Part shown: piece after piece, positions 16,906-26,672 of the stretch
Numbering within the stretch: the stretch's first letter is position 1
Layout of the letters: each line of letters opens with the position of its first letter
Assembly: GCA_963714375.1 (NCBI GenBank)
Contig: CAVQOG010000008.1
Span: 1 to 64,000 of the forward strand
Direction of reading: 5' to 3'
DNA from: UBA5794 sp963714375
GTDB taxonomy: Bacteria > Actinomycetota > Acidimicrobiia > Spongiisociales > UBA5794
DNA length: 64,000 bases
Notes under the pieces: generated by a model
Database searches by the model: none
Seen by the model: the letters and a program-made list of their open reading frames with translations, nothing else
What the model was told of the DNA's origin: nothing
Position numbers and translations under genes: made by a program

Positions 16906-18161
16906 TTCGCGGTGAGTTGCTCGAACCCGGCATAGCGGGCCAGGGCCTCCGGGATCCGGACCGAGCCGTCCGCGTTCTGATGGTTCTCCATCAATGCAAT
17001 CAGGATTCGACCGACCGCGATCGCTGTCCCGTTGAGGGTGTGCACGAGCTCGTTTCCCGAGTCAGATCGGTAGCGAATCTTCAGGCGACGACTCTGATAG
17101 TCCGTCGTGTTCGATGTCGATGTGACCTCGCGGTAGCGATCCTGCGAGGGGAACCACGCTTCGATGTCGTACTTCTTCGCCGCAGACGACCCGAGGTCGC
17201 CAGCTGCCACGTTCACAACGCGGTACGGCAGTTCGAGACCGGCAAGCAGCTCCTCTTCACGGGCAAGCAGGAACTCGTGCTCAGCAGTCGAATCCTCAGG
17301 GCGAACAAACGAGAACATTTCGACCTTGTCAAACTGGTGCACCCGAAATATGCCCCGAGTGTCCTTCCCGTACGTCCCTGCCTCGCGTCGGAAGCATGTT
17401 GAATAGCCCGCGTATCGGACAGGGAGCTCATCCTCATCAAAGATTTCGTCTGCATGAAACGCAGCAATGGGTACCTCTGACGTACCGACCAAAAACAGGT
17501 CATCGTCGGTGACTGAATACACCTGCTCGGCATCACCGGGGAAGAACCCAGTTCCGTACAGTGCATGATCGCGAACCAAGACTGGCGGAATCATTGGCTT
17601 GAAACCGTGTGGCATCACCATGTCCATGGCATAGCGAACGAGCGCAAACTCGAGAATTGCAAGGTCGCCCATAATGAACCCGAACCGCGAACCCGAGACC
17701 TTCGAGGCACGTTCAACGTCGAGTACACCAAGTGCCGTCCCCAACTCCACATGGTCCTTGGCATCGAAGTCAAAGGATCGAGGACTACCGACTGTGGAAA
17801 TCTCGACTGCATCTTCTTCTTCGAGTCCGTCTGCAGCAGTGGGATCTGTCATGTTTGGGAGCAGCACCCATGCGGCGTTGAACTCCTCATCGAGGGTGTC
17901 CGCGTCAGCTATCAGAGCCTTGTACTCCTCTGCGAGTTGCGATGCATCCGCAATCGCTCCGGCCTTTTCGTCACCCGAAAGTGTGGCGATCGCCTTGCCA
18001 GCAGCCTTCTGATTGGCGCGCACTTCCTCAGCCCCGACCCTGGCGCGCCTGCGCCTTTCATCCAGGTCAGCGAGGGCATCGAGGTCGACGTCGGCTCCGC
18101 GTCTGGCAAGCGACGCAGCAAGCGCATCAGGCCGTGTTCGGAGAATGGCGATATCAATCAT
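16902..18161 (-). CDS. serS: Seryl-tRNA synthetase
   Basis: 419 residues. The N-terminal coiled-coil arm (residues ~25-105) is the element that contacts the long variable arm of tRNA-Ser. Class II catalytic motifs follow: motif 2 CFRREAGTYGKDTRGIFRVH (about 265) and motif 3 NGTAIAVGRILIALMENHQ (about 380). Charges all serine tRNAs; notably all four tRNA-Ser genes lie within 11 kb of it. No T-box leader is seen upstream; instead a 53-bp repeat copy lies there. Confidence 0.96.
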   Translation of the reverse strand: MIDIAILRTRPDALAASLARRGADVDLDALADLDERRRRARVGAEEVRANQKAAGKAIATLSGDEKAGAIADASQLAEEYKALIADADTLDEEFNAAWVLLPNMTDPTAADGLEEEDAVEISTVGSPRSFDFDAKDHVELGTALGVLDVERASKVSGSRFGFIMGDLAILEFALVRYAMDMVMPHGFKPMIPPVLVRDHALYGTGFFPGDAEQVYSVTDDDLFLVGTSEVPIAAFHADEIFDEDELPVRYAGYSTCFRREAGTYGKDTRGIFRVHQFDKVEMFSFVRPEDSTAEHEFLLAREEELLAGLELPYRVVNVAAGDLGSSAAKKYDIEAWFPSQDRYREVTSTSNTTDYQSRRLKIRYRSDSGNELVHTLNGTAIAVGRILIALMENHQNADGSVRIPEALARYAGFEQLTAK

Positions 18162-18194
18162 GTTGCAGGCAGGTTACCTACCGACAAGACGTCG

Positions 18195-18248
18195 CGTTCT
18201 GTGGGCTCCAGCCATACAAAAACCGGGGGTTGGAACCCTGGGTACGCG
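18195..18248. repeat. Dispersed 53-bp repeat, copy c
   Basis: CGTTCTGTGGGCTCCAG start and GGAACCCTGGGTACGCG end, between the serS start and the DUF4446 gene stop. The internal arms ACCGGGGGTTGGAACCC allow a hairpin, so it may act as a terminator for the upstream minus-strand gene. Confidence 0.78.
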
Positions 18249-18254
18249 GGACCG

Positions 18255-18701
18255 CTAACGGCCGAGGGCGCGATCGACGGCTGCCAATTCTTCGGGGGAA
18301 AGGCTTTCGGTCCCTTTTCCGCCGGTGACTTGCTTGGTGAAGAACACTGTCTCATCGCGTGCGACAAGCAGGGAAATGATCAGTCCGTCGCCACGCTGAT
18401 TCAGTAGCGCGACCGACCGTGACTGGTTTCCTGCGATGTTCCCAAACGCGTTATAGGCCACGACACCGATGTAGCTGACCGCGTATGGCAGACGCCCCTC
18501 GAGCACCGACACTCGCTCACCGAGTTGCGTCACAGCCTCAGAGTTCGCCGATGATGTCACCGAAAGCTGTTGGAGGAGTTCGACAACGTTGCCGTCGGTG
18601 GGGATCACATCGAGCTTTCTGCGAACGGCCTGAACCTGGACGACAGCGACCAGCGCACCAACGATCGCAATCACGCCGATCACGAGCCCTGCGTCGTTCA
18701 T
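18255..18701 (-). CDS. DUF4446 family protein
   Basis: 148 residues from the ATG at 18701. A single N-terminal membrane helix (residues ~5-25) is followed by a helical segment, then the DUF4446 core: VSYIGVVAYNAFGNIAG, SVALLNQRGDGLIISLLVARDE, and a C-terminal LSPEELAAVDRAL. Function unknown; the family is common in Actinobacteria and Firmicutes near replication/cell-division genes. The start overlaps the upstream stop codon (ATGA), forming an operon with the gene at 18698-19702. Confidence 0.85.
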   Translation of the reverse strand: MNDAGLVIGVIAIVGALVAVVQVQAVRRKLDVIPTDGNVVELLQQLSVTSSANSEAVTQLGERVSVLEGRLPYAVSYIGVVAYNAFGNIAGNQSRSVALLNQRGDGLIISLLVARDETVFFTKQVTGGKGTESLSPEELAAVDRALGR

Positions 18702-19701
18702 GATTCCCCGCTTTGGATGAACTTCATGTCCCACGTATCGTCTTCGGGACGGTTGTCATCGTCGATTGTGACCGTCAACTTCACCTGATACAAACTGTCG
18801 GGCGTGATATCAAGGTCAGGGAATGCCACCGACGAGGATGTGCCTCCCCCGATTTCGGCGATTGTCTCAGTGATTGACACAGACTCATCCGAATCCGCGT
18901 TGAGGAGCTCCAATGTCACGGTCACTGAAGTTGCCACTTCATTTCCCGTGTTTGTCACAACGGCGGTCAGACTCACCATGTCGGCAAACGGGATAAGTGG
19001 AATCCCGCCACGGTCGCTCACGGGCTCAGGGTCGAGCTGGCCCGTCACGGTGACATTCCGGTGAGCAGCGAGCTCATACGAGGTCGTAACGTTCAGCACC
19101 ACAGAAATGGGGTTGTAAAGCTCGGGGTTGGTGGGGTTGGGATCGATGTAGGTGATCGGTCCGAACATGGAGGTATCGATGTCTTCGATTGGCTTTTCGA
19201 GGGACTGCAGGAACAACACGTACGCTGCATCCCCTGCGCGGAGTTCGTCGAAGGCAGCCGAGAGCTCTCCGGTCGCTGTATTGGCGGAACCCCCGTCCAT
19301 GAGAGCGACCAGGACCCGTTCGACCTCTGCGACACCTTCCGACCACGAAAGCGAAGCCGTCGAGAGTGATCCGTACGACGCTGCCACCGTTTGAGAAACC
19401 TCGACGTCGAGAAGCGCGTTCGCCTCAGATGCGGTAGCCGTGATTCGTGCCAATCGGTTCATAAGGTCTTGGCGGGATGTGTCTCCAATCGATTCAAGCG
19501 CCGATTCGAGCTCAGCTGCTGCTGTGGCATGCAGGGTCGTCGCATCAGCAGCAGCCGCGAAGAAACCAACGGCACCCCGCTGCTCCGTCTGGCGTGTCAC
19601 AAGATACGCGATGGAGGCGACGACCGCTATAAGCGTCACAATGATCAGCAACCAGCGACGCCGTTTGAAACGACGGTCTGGTCGATAGGACCGATACGTC
19701 A

Positions 19702-19702
<1 letters not shown>
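18698..19702 (-). CDS. Membrane-anchored protein with CARDB-like C-terminus, unknown
   Basis: 334 residues. A very basic start (RPDRRFKRRR) and one membrane helix (about 18-36) make it a signal-anchor protein with an outside domain. Residues 50-160 are helical; residues 225-330 form a beta-rich segment with VVTNTGNEVATSVTVTLEL, like CARDB or other Ig-like adhesion domains. The start ATG is directly after the tRNA-Leu CCA, so it is probably on the same transcript as that tRNA. No characterised homologue is recognised. Confidence 0.75.
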
Positions 19703-19788
<86 letters not shown>

Positions 19789-19902
19789 GACGCTGCGAAA
19801 GGCTACCACGGGCCGGCATTAGCGCCCTTGGCAGATCAGTGGATAGCCCATCAGCGGCGGTGTTGCCACCTACTAGCTGCCCGAGTTCATACAATCAACC
19901 AC

Positions 19903-20568
19903 ATGAATCTCGCCCGAGGCCTCGAACTGAGACTCGAAAACCTTGTCGACGGCGCCAGTGCGACCGTCTTCAAAGGTCGGATGCATCCTGTTGTCATTGG
20001 GAGCAAGGTCCTTCGACAATTGGACTTCCTTGTATCAGACTCGGTTGCTGGTCCACAAATCCCAAACGATCTCGTGGTCGCTCTCAACCCGGCCGATATC
20101 GATCCAGGATATGACCGAGCCGTACTCATCGCTGAATTGGAAACTGTCGTGACGGAATCAGCGAAAGAAAACGGGTGGAGACTTGCGGGGCCAGTGTCGA
20201 TCCATGTCCGGACCGATCCGGGGATTCCCCGTGGAGTGCTCGGATGCACGGGAACCGTGGCGAGCGGACCACTCCCCGCTTGGTCGCAGCTCATCGCCGA
20301 TGACGGATCAGCCGTCCTCAACATCGCTATGAATCGTGTGCTCATCGGTAGAGGACTCGATTGTGACATCCGCATCGCAAACGAACAGGTTTCACGCCAC
20401 CACGCGATTGTCTTTCTCGAACAGGACTCCGTGCGACTTGATGACCTCGGTTCCTCAAACGGAACATTCGTGAACCATGCAAAGGTCATCGGTGATCCAA
20501 TCGTGCTGAGACCAGGCGACAACGTCTTGCTCGGCGACCTGTCCTTCACATATCGGCCGGTGAACTAG
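19903..20568 (+). CDS. fhaA: FhaA-like FHA-domain protein
   Basis: 221 residues from the ATG at 19903. The N-terminal ~115 residues match DUF3662 (GLELRLENLVDGASATVFKG), and the C-terminal FHA domain (about 145-220) shows RVLIGRGLDCDIRI, SRHHA and LGSSNGTFVN, the phosphothreonine-binding residues. The linker between the domains is much shorter than in mycobacterial FhaA. First gene of the conserved fhaA-fhaB-pstP-rodA-pbpA-pknB operon controlling peptidoglycan synthesis and septation through PknB phosphorylation. Confidence 0.92.
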   Translation: MNLARGLELRLENLVDGASATVFKGRMHPVVIGSKVLRQLDFLVSDSVAGPQIPNDLVVALNPADIDPGYDRAVLIAELETVVTESAKENGWRLAGPVSIHVRTDPGIPRGVLGCTGTVASGPLPAWSQLIADDGSAVLNIAMNRVLIGRGLDCDIRIANEQVSRHHAIVFLEQDSVRLDDLGSSNGTFVNHAKVIGDPIVLRPGDNVLLGDLSFTYRPVN

Positions 20569-20570
20569 CG

Positions 20571-20984
20571 ATGCCTGCCCTCTTCTTCAACATCATCAAG
20601 CTGCTGTTCCTCGCCATGTTGTTCCTGTTCTTGTGGCAGATTGCTCGCGCCGTGCGAGCCCATGTGGGCGCCAATCCAGGTACTCGCACCGACGGATTCG
20701 CAGCTGAAGTGGTCGTCCTCACCGGTGGAGGCGATCCAGAGCGGGTGAGACTCAGACCCCAGGGGCACGTATTCGGACGCTCAGAGGACGCCGACATCCC
20801 TATTGATGACCCCTACGCCTCCGAATTCCACGCGCGGGTAGGAGTTGCTGATAACAAGGTGATCGTCCATGATCTCGGATCCACCAATGGCACATATGTG
20901 AATGGGCGAAGGGTCACAAGCCCAACAACCGTCGTCAGGGGCGATACCGTTCAGATCGGTAAGACCATTCTTGAGGTGAGATGA
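20571..20984 (+). CDS. fhaB: FhaB-like membrane FHA-domain protein
   Basis: 137 residues. An N-terminal membrane helix (about 5-27) is followed by an FHA domain at 50-135 with HVFGRSEDADIPIDD, SEFHARV and LGSSNGTYVNG-like LGSTNGTYVNG. FhaB in mycobacteria binds phosphorylated partners in septal peptidoglycan synthesis. It starts 2 bases after fhaA and overlaps pstP by 4 bases. Confidence 0.9.
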   Translation: MPALFFNIIKLLFLAMLFLFLWQIARAVRAHVGANPGTRTDGFAAEVVVLTGGGDPERVRLRPQGHVFGRSEDADIPIDDPYASEFHARVGVADNKVIVHDLGSTNGTYVNGRRVTSPTTVVRGDTVQIGKTILEVR

Positions 20985-21700
20985 AGTACGTCTGGGGATC
21001 CGGCACCGACACCGGAAAGGTGCGAGAGCACAACGAAGACTCCCTGTATCCCCCCGAGTCCGGGAGCAGCGAACACACCACCTTGCTGATGGTCGCCGAC
21101 GGCATGGGAGGGGCCGTTGCCGGGGAGATCGCGTCGCGTGTTGCAGTCGAAGCAGCTTCTGAACAGCCAACCGACAACACAATCGTGCCGACTGACCGTG
21201 TCCTTGCCGGGAATGCCGCCGTCATCCTCGCGACTGAAGAGGACCGTTCGCTCGCAGGTATGGGCACCACCATGACGCTCGTTCAGCTTGATCCTGACGG
21301 GACCGCAACATTCGCACACGTCGGGGATTCCCGCGCCTACCTATTGCACGGCAGCGAACTGACTCAACTCACGGAAGACCATTCCCTCGTTGGAGAACTC
21401 GTCAGCTTGGGGCGGATCTCCAAGGAAGAAGCCAGACACCATCCACACCGGCATCTGGTGACACGAGTCCTTGGACTCGGACCGACCCCGGTTGATACGT
21501 TCCAGATCAAACTCGAACCCGACGACAGGGTTCTCCTCTGCTCAGATGGTCTCACCGACATGGTGTCCGACATCATGATCGAGGAAATCCTCAGTGCCGG
21601 TGAGGGCGTCGAGCCAACGGCGTGGGCTCTGATCGAACAAGCGAATTCGGCCGGAGGCGTCGACAACACGACCGTCGTCGTAATCGACGCGACTGAATGA
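20981..21700 (+). CDS. pstP: PP2C-type Ser/Thr phosphatase
   Basis: 239 residues comprising only the catalytic PP2C domain: VREHNEDS at the start, VADGMGGAVAG (metal Asp) near 45, HVGDSRAYLL near 110, LLCSDGLTDMV near 185, DNTTVVVI at the end. Mycobacterial PstP has an additional membrane segment and extracellular part that are absent here, so this is a soluble version. It reverses PknB phosphorylation and overlaps the fhaB and rodA reading frames by 4 bases each. Confidence 0.92.
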   Translation: MKYVWGSGTDTGKVREHNEDSLYPPESGSSEHTTLLMVADGMGGAVAGEIASRVAVEAASEQPTDNTIVPTDRVLAGNAAVILATEEDRSLAGMGTTMTLVQLDPDGTATFAHVGDSRAYLLHGSELTQLTEDHSLVGELVSLGRISKEEARHHPHRHLVTRVLGLGPTPVDTFQIKLEPDDRVLLCSDGLTDMVSDIMIEEILSAGEGVEPTAWALIEQANSAGGVDNTTVVVIDATE

Positions 21701-22992
21701 CGCGTACGGCCGAGACCGGCCTCATCATCGCCGCTGCGATTCTCGCAGCGGTCGGGGTAGGGATCGTGGAGTTCACAAAGGGCAACTGGCTCAACGCCCA
21801 AGTCGCCGTGACGTTCGGTGTGTTTCTCATCGCCTTCGGCGGTATCCAGTTTGCGGTCCGTCGATGGGCATCTGCAGCATCAAGTCTTCTCCTTCCAACG
21901 GTTGCATTTCTCACGGCAATCGGATTCATCGAGATCTATCGGCTCGACGGCCACCTCGCCGCCATACAGCGCTGGTCGTTGCTGATCGCTGCAGCCGGAA
22001 GCGTTGGCCTCCTCTGGTTGTTGAGGAACTCGGGCGTCAGCATCCTGCGTAGATACCGCTATGTACTGCTCGCTTTCGGTGTCTTCTTTCTCATGCTCCC
22101 CCTGCTTCCCGATGCGTGGCCACTCCATGGTGCAGTTGTGAACGGTTCGCGTCTTTGGGTCAGAGTCGACATCCCAGGTCTCGATCGAGTTCTCAGTTTC
22201 CAGCCAGGCGAAATCGGGAAGGTGCTTGTGACGATCTTTCTTGCCTCGTACCTCGCTGAACGATCCGAGGCGATGTCCACTATTGATCGCAAGATTGGAC
22301 CCTTCAAGCTGCCAGAACCTCGACACCTCTTTCCCGTACTCCTGGCCGCTGGCATCGCTTTCGTCGTTCTCATCTACCAGAAGGACCTCGGGGCATCGCT
22401 GCTTCTGTTCGGCTTGTTCATTGGCATGCTCTACATCGCGACCGGCCGATCGTTCTATCTCATAACCGGAGCACTCGCTGCTATTGCCGGAGGGGTGGCC
22501 GCGTACTCGACGTTCAGCCATGTTCAACGCAGAATCGATGCGTGGCTCGACCCGTTTGGGCACTTCTCAGATGCCGGCTATCAGTCGGTTCAAGCACTCT
22601 TCGCCATGGGCTCTGGATCTCTGACAGGTTCAGGAATCGGTCTCGGTCGTCCCGATCTCATCCCGGCTGCAGAAACAGACTTCATCTTTGCCGCCATCGC
22701 TGAAGAGATGGGGCTGGCCGGATCCCTTGCTGTGATCGCCGCGTTCGCACTCCTCGTTGGTGTCGGGTTCGGCATTGCCATCAGGTCACGGGATCTGTTC
22801 CGCAAATACCTCGCCGGTGGGTTGACCATCGTTCTCGCGCTTCAGGCGATCATCATCCTTGGCGGTGTGCTGAGGGTGATGCCCGTGACAGGCATCACCC
22901 TCCCGTTCATGTCATACGGAGGGTCATCGCTTCTTGCAAACACAGCGATCATCGCATTGCTGCTGCGCATCTCGGACGAGGAGCGCGCATGA
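21697..22992 (+). CDS. rodA: SEDS family peptidoglycan polymerase
   Basis: 431 residues with about ten to twelve membrane helices. SEDS markers: FQPGEIGKVLVTIFLASYL near 175, YQKDLGASLLLFGLF near 230, GLGRPDLIPAAETDFIFAAIAEEMGL near 315 and the closing PFMSYGGSSLLAN near 410. It polymerises glycan strands from lipid II together with the class B PBP encoded next. Assigned RodA rather than FtsW because of this operon position (fhaB-pstP-rodA-pbpA-pknB). It overlaps both neighbours by 4 bases. Confidence 0.92.
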   Translation: MTRTAETGLIIAAAILAAVGVGIVEFTKGNWLNAQVAVTFGVFLIAFGGIQFAVRRWASAASSLLLPTVAFLTAIGFIEIYRLDGHLAAIQRWSLLIAAAGSVGLLWLLRNSGVSILRRYRYVLLAFGVFFLMLPLLPDAWPLHGAVVNGSRLWVRVDIPGLDRVLSFQPGEIGKVLVTIFLASYLAERSEAMSTIDRKIGPFKLPEPRHLFPVLLAAGIAFVVLIYQKDLGASLLLFGLFIGMLYIATGRSFYLITGALAAIAGGVAAYSTFSHVQRRIDAWLDPFGHFSDAGYQSVQALFAMGSGSLTGSGIGLGRPDLIPAAETDFIFAAIAEEMGLAGSLAVIAAFALLVGVGFGIAIRSRDLFRKYLAGGLTIVLALQAIIILGGVLRVMPVTGITLPFMSYGGSSLLANTAIIALLLRISDEERA

Positions 22993-24452
22993 ACGTCTCT
23001 CTTCGTCGAGCCGCCTACGCACTTCTTGGTGCCTTCCTGCTGCTTGCAGCTTCAGTGACGTACGTACAGGCAATCAATGCGCCTGAGTACCGCGACGACC
23101 CTCGCAACCCAAGGGTGGTTGCATGGAGGACCGGTCGTGAACGGGGCCCAATCGTTACGTCCGACCAGGTAGTCGTGGCAGAGTCCCGTCCGAGGCCGAA
23201 CGATCCGACCCTATTCCAACGGGCTTATCCATTCGACGGCCTTTACGCACACACCGTTGGCTACACATCCGTTCTCTTTGGATCTCGTGGCCTCGAGCAA
23301 ACTCATGCATCCGAGCTCACATCGGACCGTGACTCGACAATCTCGGGTGTGCTCAACGGGATCCTTGGTGGCGACACCCGACCTCGTGGCCTTCGGCTCA
23401 CAATCGACCACGGACTCCAACAGGCAGCAACCGAGGCACTCGGTCAGCAACGGGGGGCCGTGATAGCTCTCGACCCGAAGACAGGTGCGGTTCTTGCCCT
23501 CGTGTCCTACCCGAGTTTCGACCCCAACAGCCTCATCGGCCTCGACGCTGCGCAGGCCGGCGCGGACCTTGAAAATGATCCGGACCAGCCTTTGAGGAAT
23601 CGAGTTTCTGATGAGACGTATGCGCCAGGCTCCGTGTTCAAGATCGTGACCACAGCGGCGGGACTTGATACCGGTTTGGTGAGTCCGTCGAGCGAGTTTC
23701 CTGATCCGGTGGAGCTTGAGCTTCCTGGAAGCTCGTCGACCATCAAGAACTTCGACGGAGAGGTCTGCCGTGCTGGGACGCAGGTGAGCCTTGAGTATGC
23801 ATTTGTCCACTCATGCAACACAACCTTTGCACAGCTCGGAATGAACCTCGGTGGTGAAGAGCTCGCCAGACATGCAGATCAGTTCGGGTTCAACAAGGCT
23901 GTACCGTTCGATCTCGAAACCCTTGTGAGCTTCTTCCCCAGTGATGGAAGCCTCAACGACAACCTCCCCGCAACCGCGCAGTCAGCCATCGGGCAACTGG
24001 ACGTCCAAACCACACCGCTCCTTGTCGCTCTATCGGGAGCAGCCGTTGCAAACGGTGGGGAGATGATGGTTCCGTATCTCGTCTACGACATCTTCACATC
24101 GGACGGGACAGTCGAATCGTCCACCGTGCCAACAGTCTGGAGACGAGCAATGAGCCCGGCAACTGCCTCCGTTCTGAGTGATCTCATGGAACAGGTCGTC
24201 GTGTCAGGCACAGGTAAGAAGGCCGCGGTGCCCGGTGTCCGCATCGCAGGAAAGACGGGAACCGCAGAGGTCACTGGCAAAGCCCCACACGCATGGTTCG
24301 TCGGGTTCGGTCCCGTGGAACCCGAACCTGATGAACAATCGATCGTCATCGCCGTTGCCGTCGAATCGGGAGGCGACTTCGGTGAATCCGCAACCGGCGG
24401 AAGCGTTGCGGCCCCCATTGCACAAAAGGTACTTGCAACCTTCTTTGAGTAG
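22989..24452 (+). CDS. pbpA: Penicillin-binding protein, transpeptidase
   Basis: 487 residues. Single N-terminal membrane anchor (about 8-28), dimerisation region, then the transpeptidase domain with active-site APGSVFKIVT (SxxK), HSCNTTFAQLG (SxN) and AGKTGTAEV (KTG). Together with RodA it builds side-wall or septal peptidoglycan outside the membrane. The PbpA assignment rests on the operon context and size. Confidence 0.93.
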   Translation: MNVSLRRAAYALLGAFLLLAASVTYVQAINAPEYRDDPRNPRVVAWRTGRERGPIVTSDQVVVAESRPRPNDPTLFQRAYPFDGLYAHTVGYTSVLFGSRGLEQTHASELTSDRDSTISGVLNGILGGDTRPRGLRLTIDHGLQQAATEALGQQRGAVIALDPKTGAVLALVSYPSFDPNSLIGLDAAQAGADLENDPDQPLRNRVSDETYAPGSVFKIVTTAAGLDTGLVSPSSEFPDPVELELPGSSSTIKNFDGEVCRAGTQVSLEYAFVHSCNTTFAQLGMNLGGEELARHADQFGFNKAVPFDLETLVSFFPSDGSLNDNLPATAQSAIGQLDVQTTPLLVALSGAAVANGGEMMVPYLVYDIFTSDGTVESSTVPTVWRRAMSPATASVLSDLMEQVVVSGTGKKAAVPGVRIAGKTGTAEVTGKAPHAWFVGFGPVEPEPDEQSIVIAVAVESGGDFGESATGGSVAAPIAQKVLATFFE

Positions 24453-24546
24453 ACGCGCCTGCTAACGCTGGCGTTGGAGCCCTGTATCTGACTTCTGACT
24501 TCTGACGTGCACGGCATTAATGGGGTCGCTGTGTACCCTCCGACCC

Positions 24547-26670
24547 GTGGAAGACCGCTTACTTTCTGATCGGTACCGAATCGTTAGGCACCTGGCCCGC
24601 GGGGGTATGGCAGACGTATTTGAAGCCGAAGACATGTTGCTGAACCGTTCGGTTGCAGTGAAGGTTCTGCACGCCAATTTTGCCTCCGATGAAGCATTTG
24701 TCACACGGTTCAGACGTGAGGCCCAGGCTGCGGCAAATCTCAGTCACCCAAACATCGTGGCGATCTACGACTGGGGCAAGGACGCTGGCACCTACTTCAT
24801 GGTGATGGAGTTGATCAGGGGTAAGACCCTTCGCGATGTTCTGCGGGAGGACGGCGCAATCCTTCCAAGGCGGGCCGCAGAAATCGCAGCGGAGACAGCA
24901 GCAGCTCTCAGTGTTGCCCACCAGCACGGGGTCTATCACCGCGATGTGAAACCCGGCAACATCATGCTGACCGACACCGGAGCCGTCAAGGTCACTGACT
25001 TCGGGATCGCGCGAGCGCTTGACGATTCGGAGGAATTGACCCGTACCGGAGCCGTGATCGGGACCGCAACCTATTTCTCGCCCGAGCAAGCGCAAGGCTT
25101 GCCAGCTGATGAACGCTCAGATGTGTACTCACTGGGAGTCGTTCTCTACGAAATGCTCGCAGGTCGACCACCGTTCTCCGGCGAGAGTCCCGTCGCTGTT
25201 GCATACCAGCACGTTTCTGAGCATGCAGTCCCAGCCCACGATGTGAACGCTGATGCCCCGATCGAACTATCCGCGATAGCGTCGCATGCGATCCAGAAGC
25301 GGGCGGATGACCGGTACCAATCCGCAGACGAGATGCGTGCAGACCTGATGCGTTACCTCGGGGGAGTCGAACCCATGGCGGCGGGCGCCGTGTCTGCTGC
25401 TGCCGCCACCGCAATGATTCCTCCACCCGTTGGCATGCCAGCAGGCACCACACCAATGCCCGGCGTAGCCACGGGAACACAGGCGTTCGACGCCCCTGTC
25501 CAGGAGCGCTCACAGACCGGCTATTGGGCCGCCGTGGGTGGGCTCATCGTGATCCTCGGACTCGGAATCTGGCTATTGATGAGGCTCCTTTCAGGTGGCG
25601 ACGGAGCCGTCGACACCGTCTTGATCCCAGATCTCGTTGACGTCGAGGCGAATCAGGCATTCGAAACGCTTCAAAAAGACCTTGGTTTGAACGTACTCCG
25701 AGAAGACGAAACCAGCGACACCATCGCCGCTGGCCGAGTGACTCGTACCGACCCGCCGGCTGGCACAAGTGTTCCCGTCGGGGAGTTCGTGAAGGTCTAT
25801 GTTTCGCTTGGAGCCGAGCAGTTCGGCGTTCCCAATCTCATCGGGGAGAACGTCGACATTGCCCTGGCCAGAATCAGGGATCAGGGATTCTCCGTGGGGA
25901 ACATCACGTACGAGCCAGCAGACGACACGGATGAGAACATCGTCATCAACCAGTCTCCTCCCGGTGGGACAAGCGCGGCGCCCGGAACTGCTGTCGACCT
26001 CGTCGTGTCCTTGGGTCCCGAGGCGATCGAAGTTCCCGATGTCTCTGGCAAATCAACCGATACTGCCATTTTGGAACTCGCCCGTGCCGGTTTCACGAAC
26101 ATCGAAACCTTCAATGAGTTCTCCCAAGATGTCCCCCTCGGATTCGTTATAGGAACGAACCCGGCGGCGGGTGAAGAAATCCCGAAGGAAGCCACGATCC
26201 TCCTGATCGTCTCGGATGGTCCCGAGCCTGTCCCCGTTCCCGACCTCGTCGGCAAGACGCAAGCTGCTGCCCAATCCGAGATGTCTGGTCTTGGCCTCGT
26301 AATGATCCTGAGTACCGAGACGGTAGAGGTTCCACTCGACTCTGGCCTCATTGGAAACATCGCGGAACAGAGTCGTGACCCTGGCGAAGTCGTCGAGGTC
26401 GGCACATCGATAACGGTAAAGCTTGGTGTTGTCAAGAAGGTCGCGGTGCCAGACCTCTTCCAGCTGTCTGTGGAAGCGGCAGAATCCGCGGCTGAAGCAC
26501 AAGGTCTGCTTATTGACATCAATCTGTCTGCTCCGCCCGTCTCGACGCCGATCCAAACCCTGGACGGGAAGGTGGCGACTCAAAATCCCACTGCTGGTAC
26601 AACGGTCGATCAGGGTTCAATCATCACGGTCGTTCTGTATCTGTGGGACGGCACGCCACCACCACCCTGA
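24547..26670 (+). CDS. pknB: Ser/Thr protein kinase with five PASTA domains
   Basis: About 707 residues from a GTG at 24547; an in-frame ATG at 24520 is an alternative with no better ribosome site. The kinase domain has Gly-rich loop LARGGMADVFEAED, catalytic HRDVKPGN, DFG in DFGIAR and the APE-like SPEQAQG. A membrane helix lies near residues 325-345. Five extracellular PASTA repeats (each about 65 residues, opening with VP-D/N-L) bind muropeptides or lipid II. It regulates cell-wall growth with PstP, FhaA/B and the RodA/PbpA pair. A short-word repeat (TGACTTCTGACTTCTGACG, 24490-24508) lies in its upstream gap. Confidence 0.94.
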   Translation: MEDRLLSDRYRIVRHLARGGMADVFEAEDMLLNRSVAVKVLHANFASDEAFVTRFRREAQAAANLSHPNIVAIYDWGKDAGTYFMVMELIRGKTLRDVLREDGAILPRRAAEIAAETAAALSVAHQHGVYHRDVKPGNIMLTDTGAVKVTDFGIARALDDSEELTRTGAVIGTATYFSPEQAQGLPADERSDVYSLGVVLYEMLAGRPPFSGESPVAVAYQHVSEHAVPAHDVNADAPIELSAIASHAIQKRADDRYQSADEMRADLMRYLGGVEPMAAGAVSAAAATAMIPPPVGMPAGTTPMPGVATGTQAFDAPVQERSQTGYWAAVGGLIVILGLGIWLLMRLLSGGDGAVDTVLIPDLVDVEANQAFETLQKDLGLNVLREDETSDTIAAGRVTRTDPPAGTSVPVGEFVKVYVSLGAEQFGVPNLIGENVDIALARIRDQGFSVGNITYEPADDTDENIVINQSPPGGTSAAPGTAVDLVVSLGPEAIEVPDVSGKSTDTAILELARAGFTNIETFNEFSQDVPLGFVIGTNPAAGEEIPKEATILLIVSDGPEPVPVPDLVGKTQAAAQSEMSGLGLVMILSTETVEVPLDSGLIGNIAEQSRDPGEVVEVGTSITVKLGVVKKVAVPDLFQLSVEAAESAAEAQGLLIDINLSAPPVSTPIQTLDGKVATQNPTAGTTVDQGSIITVVLYLWDGTPPPP

Positions 26671-26672
26671 GC

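Noticed and set aside
18162..18254. T-box leader for serS
   Set aside because: No T-box sequence or specifier stem is present; the sequence downstream of the neighbouring gene is the 53-bp repeat.
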